Positions 5,946 through 13,114 of a stretch of DNA of 18,950 nucleotides are shown in pieces; positions within the stretch are counted from its first letter, which is position 1; every line of letters begins with the position of its first letter. The position numbers and the translations under genes were made by a program. The DNA is from Candidatus Iainarchaeum sp. (GTDB taxonomy: Archaea; B1Sed10-29). The DNA is taken from assembly GCA_003551125.1 (NCBI GenBank), contig PULY01000009.1, positions 1 to 18,950 of the forward strand. The letters run 5' to 3'. The notes beneath the pieces are model-generated. The model made no database searches and was not told where the DNA came from. It worked only from the letters and a program-made list of their open reading frames with translations.

Positions 5946-8900
5946 ATGCTTAAAAGAAACATGGGTAGCTTCCCGAGTAATGAAAACTGTTTTTATTCTC
6001 TGTCTTTCTCTATACTATTTCTAATTTCAGCTATGCAAGCGGGCCAAATATCTCCTTTAACTTATGGACCTCAAGGGATACCTCATCAAGTTCCGATACA
6101 GGAAGCTCTCAGAGAATCAAATAAACTTGAAGTGCCTCAATCAATACAGGGAAAGTTAAATGAACACAGTATAAACGAAGAAACGGATGAATACATGAAG
6201 AAATCATGGGAAAATGCTTACGATGCGAGGGCAAAGGCCAAAGCATCTCAAAGAATATACAACAATTGGTTGGACAAGGGATGGGAATACTTCAAAGAAA
6301 TAGCTAGCTTAGGTATTTTAGAAACAAAGGTAGATAAAGTGGAAAGGCTTCACAGAGAAACCAGGGAACATTACATGACTTCATTATGGTCATCAAAGCA
6401 ACTTTATAAAGAAATAATAACTGATTTACACTTAACAAAACTAAAATTGGAACGAATAGGTGCAGATAACTACACAGGGCCAGCAAAACAATCTTACAAG
6501 AAAACAATTGAAATGCTGAATAGATTAAATAAATCCAAAGAATATTCCTATGAAAAAGATGATATAGCTTCGATTTTGGCCGAGATATCGAGAGAAATAA
6601 AAATAGCTGAAAGAATATCTCCCGAACTCTACAATCTTATAAACAGCCCTTATAATTCTCTAGTTTCAAAATACAGTGTATTCAAAGAATTAACTGAAAG
6701 AAACATTTTGAGAATGAATAAAACCCTCCAGAAAAATCGAGAGGAACACAGAAGACTATTGAGTCAACTTGAAGAAGAAATAATTTACTTAGATAATCAA
6801 GATGCAGATAAAGTAGATGAAGAAGTATTTGAAAGTTTTGAAGGAGAAATAAAACATTCAGAACTAACAGGATCTCCTAAAAGAGAACTTCGGGAACTGA
6901 TAAGGATAAAAGAAAATGTTAAAATACAGTCTAAAAGAGCTGAAAGAATATATGAAAATAAAGAAAATAATTACTTATCTAGATCAATAAAAAAGTATAG
7001 AAGGATAAATAATGAGCTAAAAAAAGGACTAGAAACAGCTTTAAACACTAAAAAGAGATTAAAAGAGATAAAACAGAACTATAAAAGACAAATAGATATT
7101 GAAAAAGGAGATTTAAAGAAATCATTACTGACCGAATATAGAAAAGAAATAAAAGAAAAAGAAGAGAGATCAAGAAATCAAGAAACAATAGGTAAACAAA
7201 TAAATTCTCTTCAAGATACCTTAAGATATATAAAAACAATAAAGGAGCTCGAAGAAAAAGATTTAGCTCCTATTAAGCAAAGAATAAGCCGAGAGATAAA
7301 TAAAGTAAACAAATACATAGAATTAGGGTATCAACTAGAGGATAAAAAGCTAAAATTAGAAAAATTAAAAGAAATTAGAGACCCTATACTTCTTCCAAAT
7401 ATTCAAAGAACATTAAATGAGATAAAAGAAACTATTATAATCAGAGTTTCTCCTCTCGAAGAGAGAATACGTTTAAAAGAAGAAAAGGCAAATGATCTTC
7501 TCAATTCAATTCAAAAAATAACCTCTACGTCGTACGGTGAAAGGAATCTAGGGATAAATAAAAATAGATTAAGAGAACTTAGAAATCAATATAACAGAGT
7601 AAAAAATACTCCTTGTTTAGATTACCCGATAGAAAAACTGGAAACATATCAAAAAATAATAAGGGAAACCTCTCCTCTTATTGAAGAATTTAAATCAGCA
7701 GTAATAGAAGAAAACACTAATATAGAGATTAAAGATCAGATAAAAAACAATTGCAATGAAGAGATAATTGGAGAAATAAAAATAACAGCTCATAATCCAT
7801 TATCGGTTCCTCTACACAATATTTACATAAATAAAGAAATTTCAGGAGATATAGAACTGAAAGGATCTCCGAAAAGAGATGAATTAAATTTAAGAATAAA
7901 TACTGTGTATCCACAGGAAACGATAGAAAAAACAAAAAGAGCAAAATTCACGCCTTTCCTCTGTACGGAAAAAGAATCAAAGAGAATTTCAATTACTGAA
8001 GAAAGACTAACTAAACAGAAGCAAATTGAAATAAAGAGAAATGTAGAGAACTCTAAAGTATATTTAAACTTAGATTTATGTTCAAAAACAGAGATAATTC
8101 ATAAAAATCCAAACTTGGAAAGAATAAACAATAAAATAGTGTTCAAACCTATCAAAGAAAAGGAAGAAATCAAGTTAACATATCAAAGACCTCCAGAGAT
8201 ACAGGTAAATGAAGAAAAAATTATTGGAAAAAATGGAAGAGTAAAACACACTATGGAGCTGATTAATCACGAGGAAAAGATCTATAATTTCACGTTAAAA
8301 AGAAATATAGATCCTTCAAAAGTGATTGATTCTAATTACCCGGTAAATGAGTTCTCAAATAACTACGAATCAATTCATTCTTTAGACATGTTAGAAGAAA
8401 CTCATTCCATGGAAACAGAGAAAACGAGCATAAGAATACCTAAATTGAAAAATCATGCCAAAATAAAACTAATTTACATTGAAGAAGATTTCAAGAAAAA
8501 AGCTCAAGATATTCTGGTTGAAATTAAGTTTCTAAATAATACTAGAGAGGTAAACCATGAGCTTGAAGAAGAAATAAAAAGAATTAAAGATCTTCAAATG
8601 AATGGAGAGTATGAAAAAATCGTTGAAATAGCTCCAAACCTAATTAACAGATTAAGAAGGCTTCCAAACGAGAAAACTTACTCTGAAGAAGAAAAGAACT
8701 ACTCTGAAAAAAACAAGTCAATTGAAAAACCTAAAGAAGAGAAGGAATTCTCTGAAGAATTAAAGGAGTTAGAAAAAGAATTATCTGATTTTTGTCTCAT
8801 AATAGATTGTAAAGACATTGAAAAAATGAAAGAAAAAGATGAGGAGAGTGTTCATCAGTTGGAAAAAAGTATTAAGGAAATAAAGGAAAAAATAAACTCA

Positions 8901-9476
8901 AGGATAAATGAAAACTCCAAAGAGCTAGATGAGGTTTTTAATCAGTTGAAAAAAGCGTTTAAAGATTCTTCTGAGTTTAAAATAGATGATACTCATATCC
9001 CGTATACTCAGGAAGACTTAGAATATTTAAAAAACAGAAAAAAAGACATGAAAGGAGAGTCAAAACTCATAGACAGAAACATAAATTATCTTTTAGATCA
9101 AAAAGACCCTTTAAAAATAAATGAAGATATTAGAAGAGAGGAAAAGTTAATAGAGGACTCCAAAAAACTTCTATCTCAAATGGAAAGATCTTCAATAGAT
9201 AGAATGCAAGAAGTAAATGATAAAACTGATGAGAAAGATATTAATTTGAATTACTTGGAAAAAGCAAAAAACTATCATTCGAATGGGGAATATCTTAATT
9301 CAATGATTTATTCAAAGAAATCAATTCAACAAGCAGATGAAAAAGGAATAAAAATACCTTACAAACACATATTTGGTGCATTTCTAATACTTGGGACAAC
9401 CTTGTATTTTCTTAAAAAACCAAGTGAAGATAATGAATTAGATGATGAATCAATGAAATTGAAAAGAGGAAGATGA
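5946..9476 (+). CDS. Giant coiled-coil, membrane-anchored surface protein
   Basis: I do not recognise this 1176-residue protein. A hydrophobic stretch at about 16-32 (SLSFSILFLISAMQA) looks like a signal peptide or anchor. A second at about 1137-1156 (HIFGAFLILGTTLYFL) is followed by a short charged tail, so the bulk should lie outside the cell with the C-terminus inside. Residues about 90-590 are mainly Lys/Glu/Arg-rich coiled coil. About 600-880 is richer in beta-forming residues, with cysteines near 603, 672 and 711 that might form disulfides. About 880-1135 returns to helices. Two segments of type NGEYxxxxxxAxxxI (near 887 and 1118) resemble TPR-like helical repeats seen in archaeal anchored proteins. 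The TATA box at 5919 supports this start. It could be a cell-surface stalk or contact protein. That role is inference. Confidence 0.78.
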   Translation: MLKRNMGSFPSNENCFYSLSFSILFLISAMQAGQISPLTYGPQGIPHQVPIQEALRESNKLEVPQSIQGKLNEHSINEETDEYMKKSWENAYDARAKAKASQRIYNNWLDKGWEYFKEIASLGILETKVDKVERLHRETREHYMTSLWSSKQLYKEIITDLHLTKLKLERIGADNYTGPAKQSYKKTIEMLNRLNKSKEYSYEKDDIASILAEISREIKIAERISPELYNLINSPYNSLVSKYSVFKELTERNILRMNKTLQKNREEHRRLLSQLEEEIIYLDNQDADKVDEEVFESFEGEIKHSELTGSPKRELRELIRIKENVKIQSKRAERIYENKENNYLSRSIKKYRRINNELKKGLETALNTKKRLKEIKQNYKRQIDIEKGDLKKSLLTEYRKEIKEKEERSRNQETIGKQINSLQDTLRYIKTIKELEEKDLAPIKQRISREINKVNKYIELGYQLEDKKLKLEKLKEIRDPILLPNIQRTLNEIKETIIIRVSPLEERIRLKEEKANDLLNSIQKITSTSYGERNLGINKNRLRELRNQYNRVKNTPCLDYPIEKLETYQKIIRETSPLIEEFKSAVIEENTNIEIKDQIKNNCNEEIIGEIKITAHNPLSVPLHNIYINKEISGDIELKGSPKRDELNLRINTVYPQETIEKTKRAKFTPFLCTEKESKRISITEERLTKQKQIEIKRNVENSKVYLNLDLCSKTEIIHKNPNLERINNKIVFKPIKEKEEIKLTYQRPPEIQVNEEKIIGKNGRVKHTMELINHEEKIYNFTLKRNIDPSKVIDSNYPVNEFSNNYESIHSLDMLEETHSMETEKTSIRIPKLKNHAKIKLIYIEEDFKKKAQDILVEIKFLNNTREVNHELEEEIKRIKDLQMNGEYEKIVEIAPNLINRLRRLPNEKTYSEEEKNYSEKNKSIEKPKEEKEFSEELKELEKELSDFCLIIDCKDIEKMKEKDEESVHQLEKSIKEIKEKINSRINENSKELDEVFNQLKKAFKDSSEFKIDDTHIPYTQEDLEYLKNRKKDMKGESKLIDRNINYLLDQKDPLKINEDIRREEKLIEDSKKLLSQMERSSIDRMQEVNDKTDEKDINLNYLEKAKNYHSNGEYLNSMIYSKKSIQQADEKGIKIPYKHIFGAFLILGTTLYFLKKPSEDNELDDESMKLKRGR

Positions 9477-9484
9477 ATAAAAAA

Positions 9485-9988
9485 CTAGCTTTGATTACTT
9501 TTTATAATATTTACTATTTTTGATTTGTTTTCTTCCACAGTTTTATCAGTTGTATCTAATTCGTAAACCTTATTTTCACCGTAGTTGGAACGAGCTTCTT
9601 CCCCACAATAATTAAATATTTCAGATTCAAGGTTTTCTTTAATCTTATCTTCACTGTATCCTCTTTTCTCCAGTCTTTTCTTCAACTCACCTGTATCACA
9701 ACGTAATACAATAACTATTGATTTCTTTAAATTAAACTCACAGAGTAAATGGCTTTCAATAACCCCTTCTTTATCCTTCAATTTTTCCTTCAATTTTTCT
9801 AAATCAACTTCAATTGATTCTCGAATTTCGTCGTATCCCTTTGAAAGTCCTTTGTTTTTTATATAATATTGATCTATATGAATAACTTCTAAATCTAAGC
9901 ATTTTCCAATTTCATCGGCTAATGTTGTCTTACCTGTGCCTGGGCAACCAGTTATTATTACTTTATTCACATTTTTGCTTTCATTCAT
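9485..9988 (-). CDS. AK6/Fap7-type adenylate kinase
   Basis: The 167-residue P-loop protein has Walker A GCPGTGKTT at residues 14-22, a VIESH motif at 76-80 and the AK6 signature VLRCDTGELKKRLEKRGYS at 94-112, followed by KIKENLESEI. This family is the archaeal homologue of eukaryotic AK6/Fap7, which has adenylate kinase/ATPase activity and assists maturation of the small ribosomal subunit through the uS11 region. The usual Walker A text is GTPGTGKT, so Cys15 for Thr is a mild change. Length matches the family. It starts at the CAT at 9986-9988 with no strong ribosome site. It is convergent with the giant surface gene, stop to stop, across only 8 bases, and divergent from the unknown gene at 10087. 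Confidence 0.9.
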   Translation of the reverse strand: MNESKNVNKVIITGCPGTGKTTLADEIGKCLDLEVIHIDQYYIKNKGLSKGYDEIRESIEVDLEKLKEKLKDKEGVIESHLLCEFNLKKSIVIVLRCDTGELKKRLEKRGYSEDKIKENLESEIFNYCGEEARSNYGENKVYELDTTDKTVEENKSKIVNIIKSNQS

Positions 9989-10055
9989 TTTTTCACTGTA
10001 TATTTCTATTATTGTTTTCTTAGTTTAATCATTTCGGGGTAAAATTTAACAACTC

Positions 10056-10074
10056 CGGGTACCCAATCTAATTA
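10056..10074 (+). promoter_or_regulatory. Copy 2 of the shared upstream motif
   Basis: CGGGTACCCAATCTAATTA begins 31 bases before the ATG at 10087 and matches 16 of 19 positions with 650-668. This copy contains the 8-base palindrome GGGTACCC, a GC-rich island in an AT-rich intergenic region, as a protein-binding site would be. An AT-rich stretch at 10041-10050 (AAAATTTAAC) just upstream may be the TATA box. Confidence 0.4.
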
Positions 10075-10086
10075 ACTAAGATTAAT

Positions 10087-10599
10087 ATGATAGGTAAGAA
10101 AATTTCTGCGGGAGAAAGAAAACAGTTTATGAACATAGCTATGGCTGGAAAGAAAACTATAAGGGAAGGAGACAGAGGCAGAGTTCTTTATACTATTAGA
10201 GAAGGAAAAGTTACTGAAAAAGATCTTAAGAATATATTTCCAAAGGAATATGAAGATCTAAAAAATCTTAAAAAAAGAGAAAAAAGTTTTTTAGGGCTTT
10301 TCGATGACACTAACTACGTCCACAAATATTTCTTCACTATCCACAATGATAGATATGACTGTAAAGTTAGACCAGGTAAAGTTGTTGGTTTTAAAGCTGA
10401 AAGAAAGGGGAATAAAAATATAATGAAAGCTAATATTGAATATCCAAATGGAGAAATAGAAGAAAAGAGCCTGGAGATATTTCCAGGAGTGGAACTAACA
10501 GATATTAATCTTAACAAATACGTTTTAGTGCATGATGAAAAGGTCTGTCAAGAGATATCAGAAGATGAGTATAATAAAATAGTTAATGAATATATCTAA
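10087..10599 (+). CDS. Conserved-looking protein of unknown function, 170 residues
   Basis: I do not recognise a family. The protein has no signal peptide or membrane helix and is probably cytoplasmic. Residues 1-32 are basic (MIGKKISAGERKQFMNIAM). About 40-70 are helical and charged. Residues about 75-170 look like a small beta-rich domain (YVHKYFFTIHNDRYDCKVRPGKVVGFKAE, given here only as an outline of positions 78-106). Two cysteines, in YDCKV and KVCQEI, are far apart. The upstream region carries the 19-base motif it shares with the gene at 678. Its stop lies two bases from the asnS stop on the other strand. Coding looks genuine from its length and ordinary amino-acid composition. Confidence 0.7.
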   Translation: MIGKKISAGERKQFMNIAMAGKKTIREGDRGRVLYTIREGKVTEKDLKNIFPKEYEDLKNLKKREKSFLGLFDDTNYVHKYFFTIHNDRYDCKVRPGKVVGFKAERKGNKNIMKANIEYPNGEIEEKSLEIFPGVELTDINLNKYVLVHDEKVCQEISEDEYNKIVNEYI

Positions 10600-10601
10600 A
10601 T

Positions 10602-11891
10602 TTATGGGTAAACTCTGTTGATGGTTCTTGGGAACCCAATTGTTTCTCTTATGTGTTCTCTATTGAATAACCAGGATAAAACTCTTTCTATTCCCAGTCC
10701 AAATCCTGAATGAGGGACTGATCCATATTTTCTCAGGTCTATATACCATTCGTAAGCATTTTTATCAGTACTTGTTTCCTCTAATCTTTTTAGAAGTTCT
10801 TCTAATTTCCATATTCTTTCAGAACCGCCTATTATTTCACCATATCCTTCAGGAGCAAGTATGTCATTACATAGAACTGTTTCTTTTTCTCCTTTTTCTT
10901 CTGGCATATAGAAAGGTTTTATTTTCTTTGGAAAGTTATAGATGACTAATGGTTTCTCTATGTTTTCTGTTAATGCTTTTTCATGTCCTGAACCAAAATC
11001 TTCTCCCCATTCTATATTTATTTTTTTATCCTGAAGCTCTTCAATAGCTTCTGTGTAACTAAGTCTTCTGAAAGGAGGTTTTATCTTTTTAAGGTCTTCA
11101 GGGTTTCTTCCAAAGTATTTTAATGTTTTCTTATTTTCCTCAGCTAGTTTATTAGCTACGTAAGATATCATTTCCTCTTGGAATTTTATGTTGTCTTTAT
11201 TATTGTACCATGCCATCTCTGCTTCTAAGTGCCAATATTCAGTTAAATGTTTACTTGTTCTGGATTTTTCAGCTCTGAAACTTGGTGCTATACAGTAAAC
11301 TTTTTCTAAAGAAGTCATGAATGCTTCTAAGTATAATTGAGATGATTGAGTGAGGTAAGCTGTTTCATCAAAGTAATCTAAATCAAATAAGGTTGATCCT
11401 CCTTCCACTCCTGCTTGAGTTAATAGTGGAGGTTGTATTTCGTGAAATTCTCTTTCTTTGAAAAAGTCTCTAAAATAACTTAAAGTATTTTCTCTAGCTT
11501 TAAGCATCTTATTTATCTTTGTGCTTCTCAACCAAAGGTGTCTGACATCCATTAAAAATGATGTTGAAGGATCCTCAGTTATTGGAAATTTATCTGCTTT
11601 TTGATAGTGTTTCATCTCTTTTCCTTTTATTTCATATCCTTCTGGTGCTCTTTCGTCTTTTTCAACGACTCCTTTTATTTTTATACTTGATTCTATTTTT
11701 GTATCTTTTGCTTCTTCAAAACCAGGTGTTCCTTTTTTGAATACACATTGTATTATTCCTGATGAATCTCTTATAGTTATGAAAGCTACTTTACTAGTTG
11801 ATCTTTCTCTGTAGACCCATCCTCTCAAGTTAACTTCTTTTCCCACTTCTTCATCTTTTTTTACTTCTTCCACTTTTTTCCATTCTGTCAT
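10602..11891 (-). CDS. asnS: Asparaginyl-tRNA synthetase
   Basis: This class IIb synthetase charges tRNA(Asn) with asparagine. The 429-residue protein has an OB-fold anticodon-binding domain at about 18-100 (VNLRGWVYRERSTSKVAFI). The catalytic domain follows: PPLLTQAGVEGGSTLFDLDY at 154-173, motif 2 FRAEKSRTSKHLTEYWHLEAE starting at 205, and motif 3 GFGLGIERVLSWL at about 396-408. AGVEGGSTLF together with the FRAEKSRTSKHL form of motif 2 points to AsnRS rather than AspRS, and the intact OB fold separates it from the archaeal asparagine synthetase AS-AR. Length and motifs are complete. It is head-to-head with the SepRS-like gene across 56 bases. A GTGAT 5 bases before the ATG may be a partial ribosome site. 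It implies direct Asn-tRNA formation. Confidence 0.95.
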   Translation of the reverse strand: MTEWKKVEEVKKDEEVGKEVNLRGWVYRERSTSKVAFITIRDSSGIIQCVFKKGTPGFEEAKDTKIESSIKIKGVVEKDERAPEGYEIKGKEMKHYQKADKFPITEDPSTSFLMDVRHLWLRSTKINKMLKARENTLSYFRDFFKEREFHEIQPPLLTQAGVEGGSTLFDLDYFDETAYLTQSSQLYLEAFMTSLEKVYCIAPSFRAEKSRTSKHLTEYWHLEAEMAWYNNKDNIKFQEEMISYVANKLAEENKKTLKYFGRNPEDLKKIKPPFRRLSYTEAIEELQDKKINIEWGEDFGSGHEKALTENIEKPLVIYNFPKKIKPFYMPEEKGEKETVLCNDILAPEGYGEIIGGSERIWKLEELLKRLEETSTDKNAYEWYIDLRKYGSVPHSGFGLGIERVLSWLFNREHIRETIGFPRTINRVYP

Positions 11892-11915
11892 TGTGTATCA
11901 CTTAATGAACCACTG

Positions 11916-11927
11916 CATATTTAACTT
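11916..11927. promoter_or_regulatory. Single central TATA-like element between two divergent synthetase-type genes
   Basis: CATATTTAACTT (minus strand AAGTTAAATATG) lies in the middle of the 56-base spacer between asnS (start 11891) and the SepRS-like gene (start 11948). For the forward gene the element spans about 24-32 bases before the ATG, giving a leaderless transcript. For asnS it lies about 25-36 bases before the ATG. No second AT-rich box of similar quality is seen, so one element may serve both directions. Confidence 0.45.
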
Positions 11928-11947
11928 ACAACCTTATTAATTAAACT

Positions 11948-13114
11948 ATGGTGTTTATCGGTCAATTCTCTTCAAATGCTTCCAATGTAAATTCAGATAC
12001 TCTTAGAAATAAAGTTAGGGAATTTGAAAGCGAAATTATAAGTAAATTAATTAATAGCGGGTATAAAGAAGTTTTAAATCCTTATTTATTATCTGAAAAA
12101 AACTTAGAACTTCAAGAAATTGATGAAAGAGATTATATTAAAACTAAAAGAGGCTTCATGCCCTTTGATGAATCTAGCAAATGGTTGCCTACTTTGGAGA
12201 GTGCTTCGGATAAAATGAATCTTCCGATTAAGCTTTTTTCATCTTATCAATCTATTTTTGATGGTTTCAAATTATCTGTTGTAATAATGGATAAAAATGT
12301 AGATATGGAAAGCATTCATGATCTTTGTAGATCGATATTATCCAAGGAAAGTTCTTCACTTTCTTATAAGAGAAAAAAGGCATCAAAACCACTTTCTCAA
12401 AAAGAAAGAGTTCTTTTAGATGAAGATGATATAGGAGAATGTGGGTTGTTTTCCTTTTCAGTACTCTCTAATTTCAATATTGATGAACCTGTAGGTTATT
12501 TGAATATAGATATAGCTTCTTTGATTGCTCAAGAAGTTTCTTTATCGGTTCAGGAGGTTCTTTATCCTCAATTAACAGGTAGATTAGTTCTTACAGATGA
12601 AGAAATATCAGAAACATTAAAAATAGATAAAGAACCGTTTACAGAGCTCGGTAAATCAGTAAAAAATAATTTGTCAGATAGAATTTCTAAAGAGAGAGTT
12701 AAAGGATCTAAAGAAAGTTTTAAGTTACTTGAGACTATTTTTAAAGGAAAAGATCTCCAAGTTTGGGTTTTAAGCGAAGATGAAGCTACTAGTGATGGCT
12801 TATTCAGTGAAGTCTATGTTTGGAATGGTTCTTTATACGCTATTCCAAAAGCTAATGTAGGTGAAGCTTTCAGAAGGATAAAGAAAGAAGGTTCTTCAAC
12901 TGGTATTTCATTAGTAGATTCCATTTCTTCAAGGGTTGCCTGGGAAATCGAACATATGGATGGAGAAAGAAAATTCATTGAATTAAATGATATTGTTTCT
13001 CTTGAAAGTGCTAATATTGAGTTGCCTAGAAACTTGAAAGGTCAGGTTAATCTAAGTGATTTCGAAGCTGATTTAAATTTAAAGCTAGAATTAAGATTAC
13101 TTCAGTCTGATTGA
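11948..13114 (+). CDS. SepRS-like class II synthetase homologue, probably not catalytic
   Basis: The 388-residue protein follows the order of archaeal O-phosphoseryl-tRNA(Cys) synthetase (SepRS). SGYKEVLNPYLLSEKNL (37-53) matches motif 1. LPIKLFS (92-98) matches the lead-in to motif 2. PVGYLNIDIASLIAQE (181-196) sits where motif 3 belongs. VLYPQLTG and LTDEEISETL follow. The C-terminal tRNA-binding domain is well kept: EVYVWNGSLYAIP (288-300), then EGSSTGISLVDSISSRVAWEIE. SepRS is usually about 530 residues. Here the motif 2 loop with its FRREQ arginine and the Sep-binding segment is gone, and motif 3 lacks GxGxxR. Charging is therefore unlikely, and tRNA binding or a regulatory role is inferred. 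Glycine codons are mainly GGT, unlike neighbouring conserved genes. Its 3' end overlaps fttA by 18 bases. Family match is by memory, not by search. Confidence 0.72.
   Translation: MVFIGQFSSNASNVNSDTLRNKVREFESEIISKLINSGYKEVLNPYLLSEKNLELQEIDERDYIKTKRGFMPFDESSKWLPTLESASDKMNLPIKLFSSYQSIFDGFKLSVVIMDKNVDMESIHDLCRSILSKESSSLSYKRKKASKPLSQKERVLLDEDDIGECGLFSFSVLSNFNIDEPVGYLNIDIASLIAQEVSLSVQEVLYPQLTGRLVLTDEEISETLKIDKEPFTELGKSVKNNLSDRISKERVKGSKESFKLLETIFKGKDLQVWVLSEDEATSDGLFSEVYVWNGSLYAIPKANVGEAFRRIKKEGSSTGISLVDSISSRVAWEIEHMDGERKFIELNDIVSLESANIELPRNLKGQVNLSDFEADLNLKLELRLLQSD

Noticed and set aside
10626..10645. Third copy of the upstream motif (GGGAACCCAATTG)
   Set aside because: It resembles the shared motif only over the ACCCAAT core and lies within the asnS coding sequence, encoding the conserved C-terminal residues.
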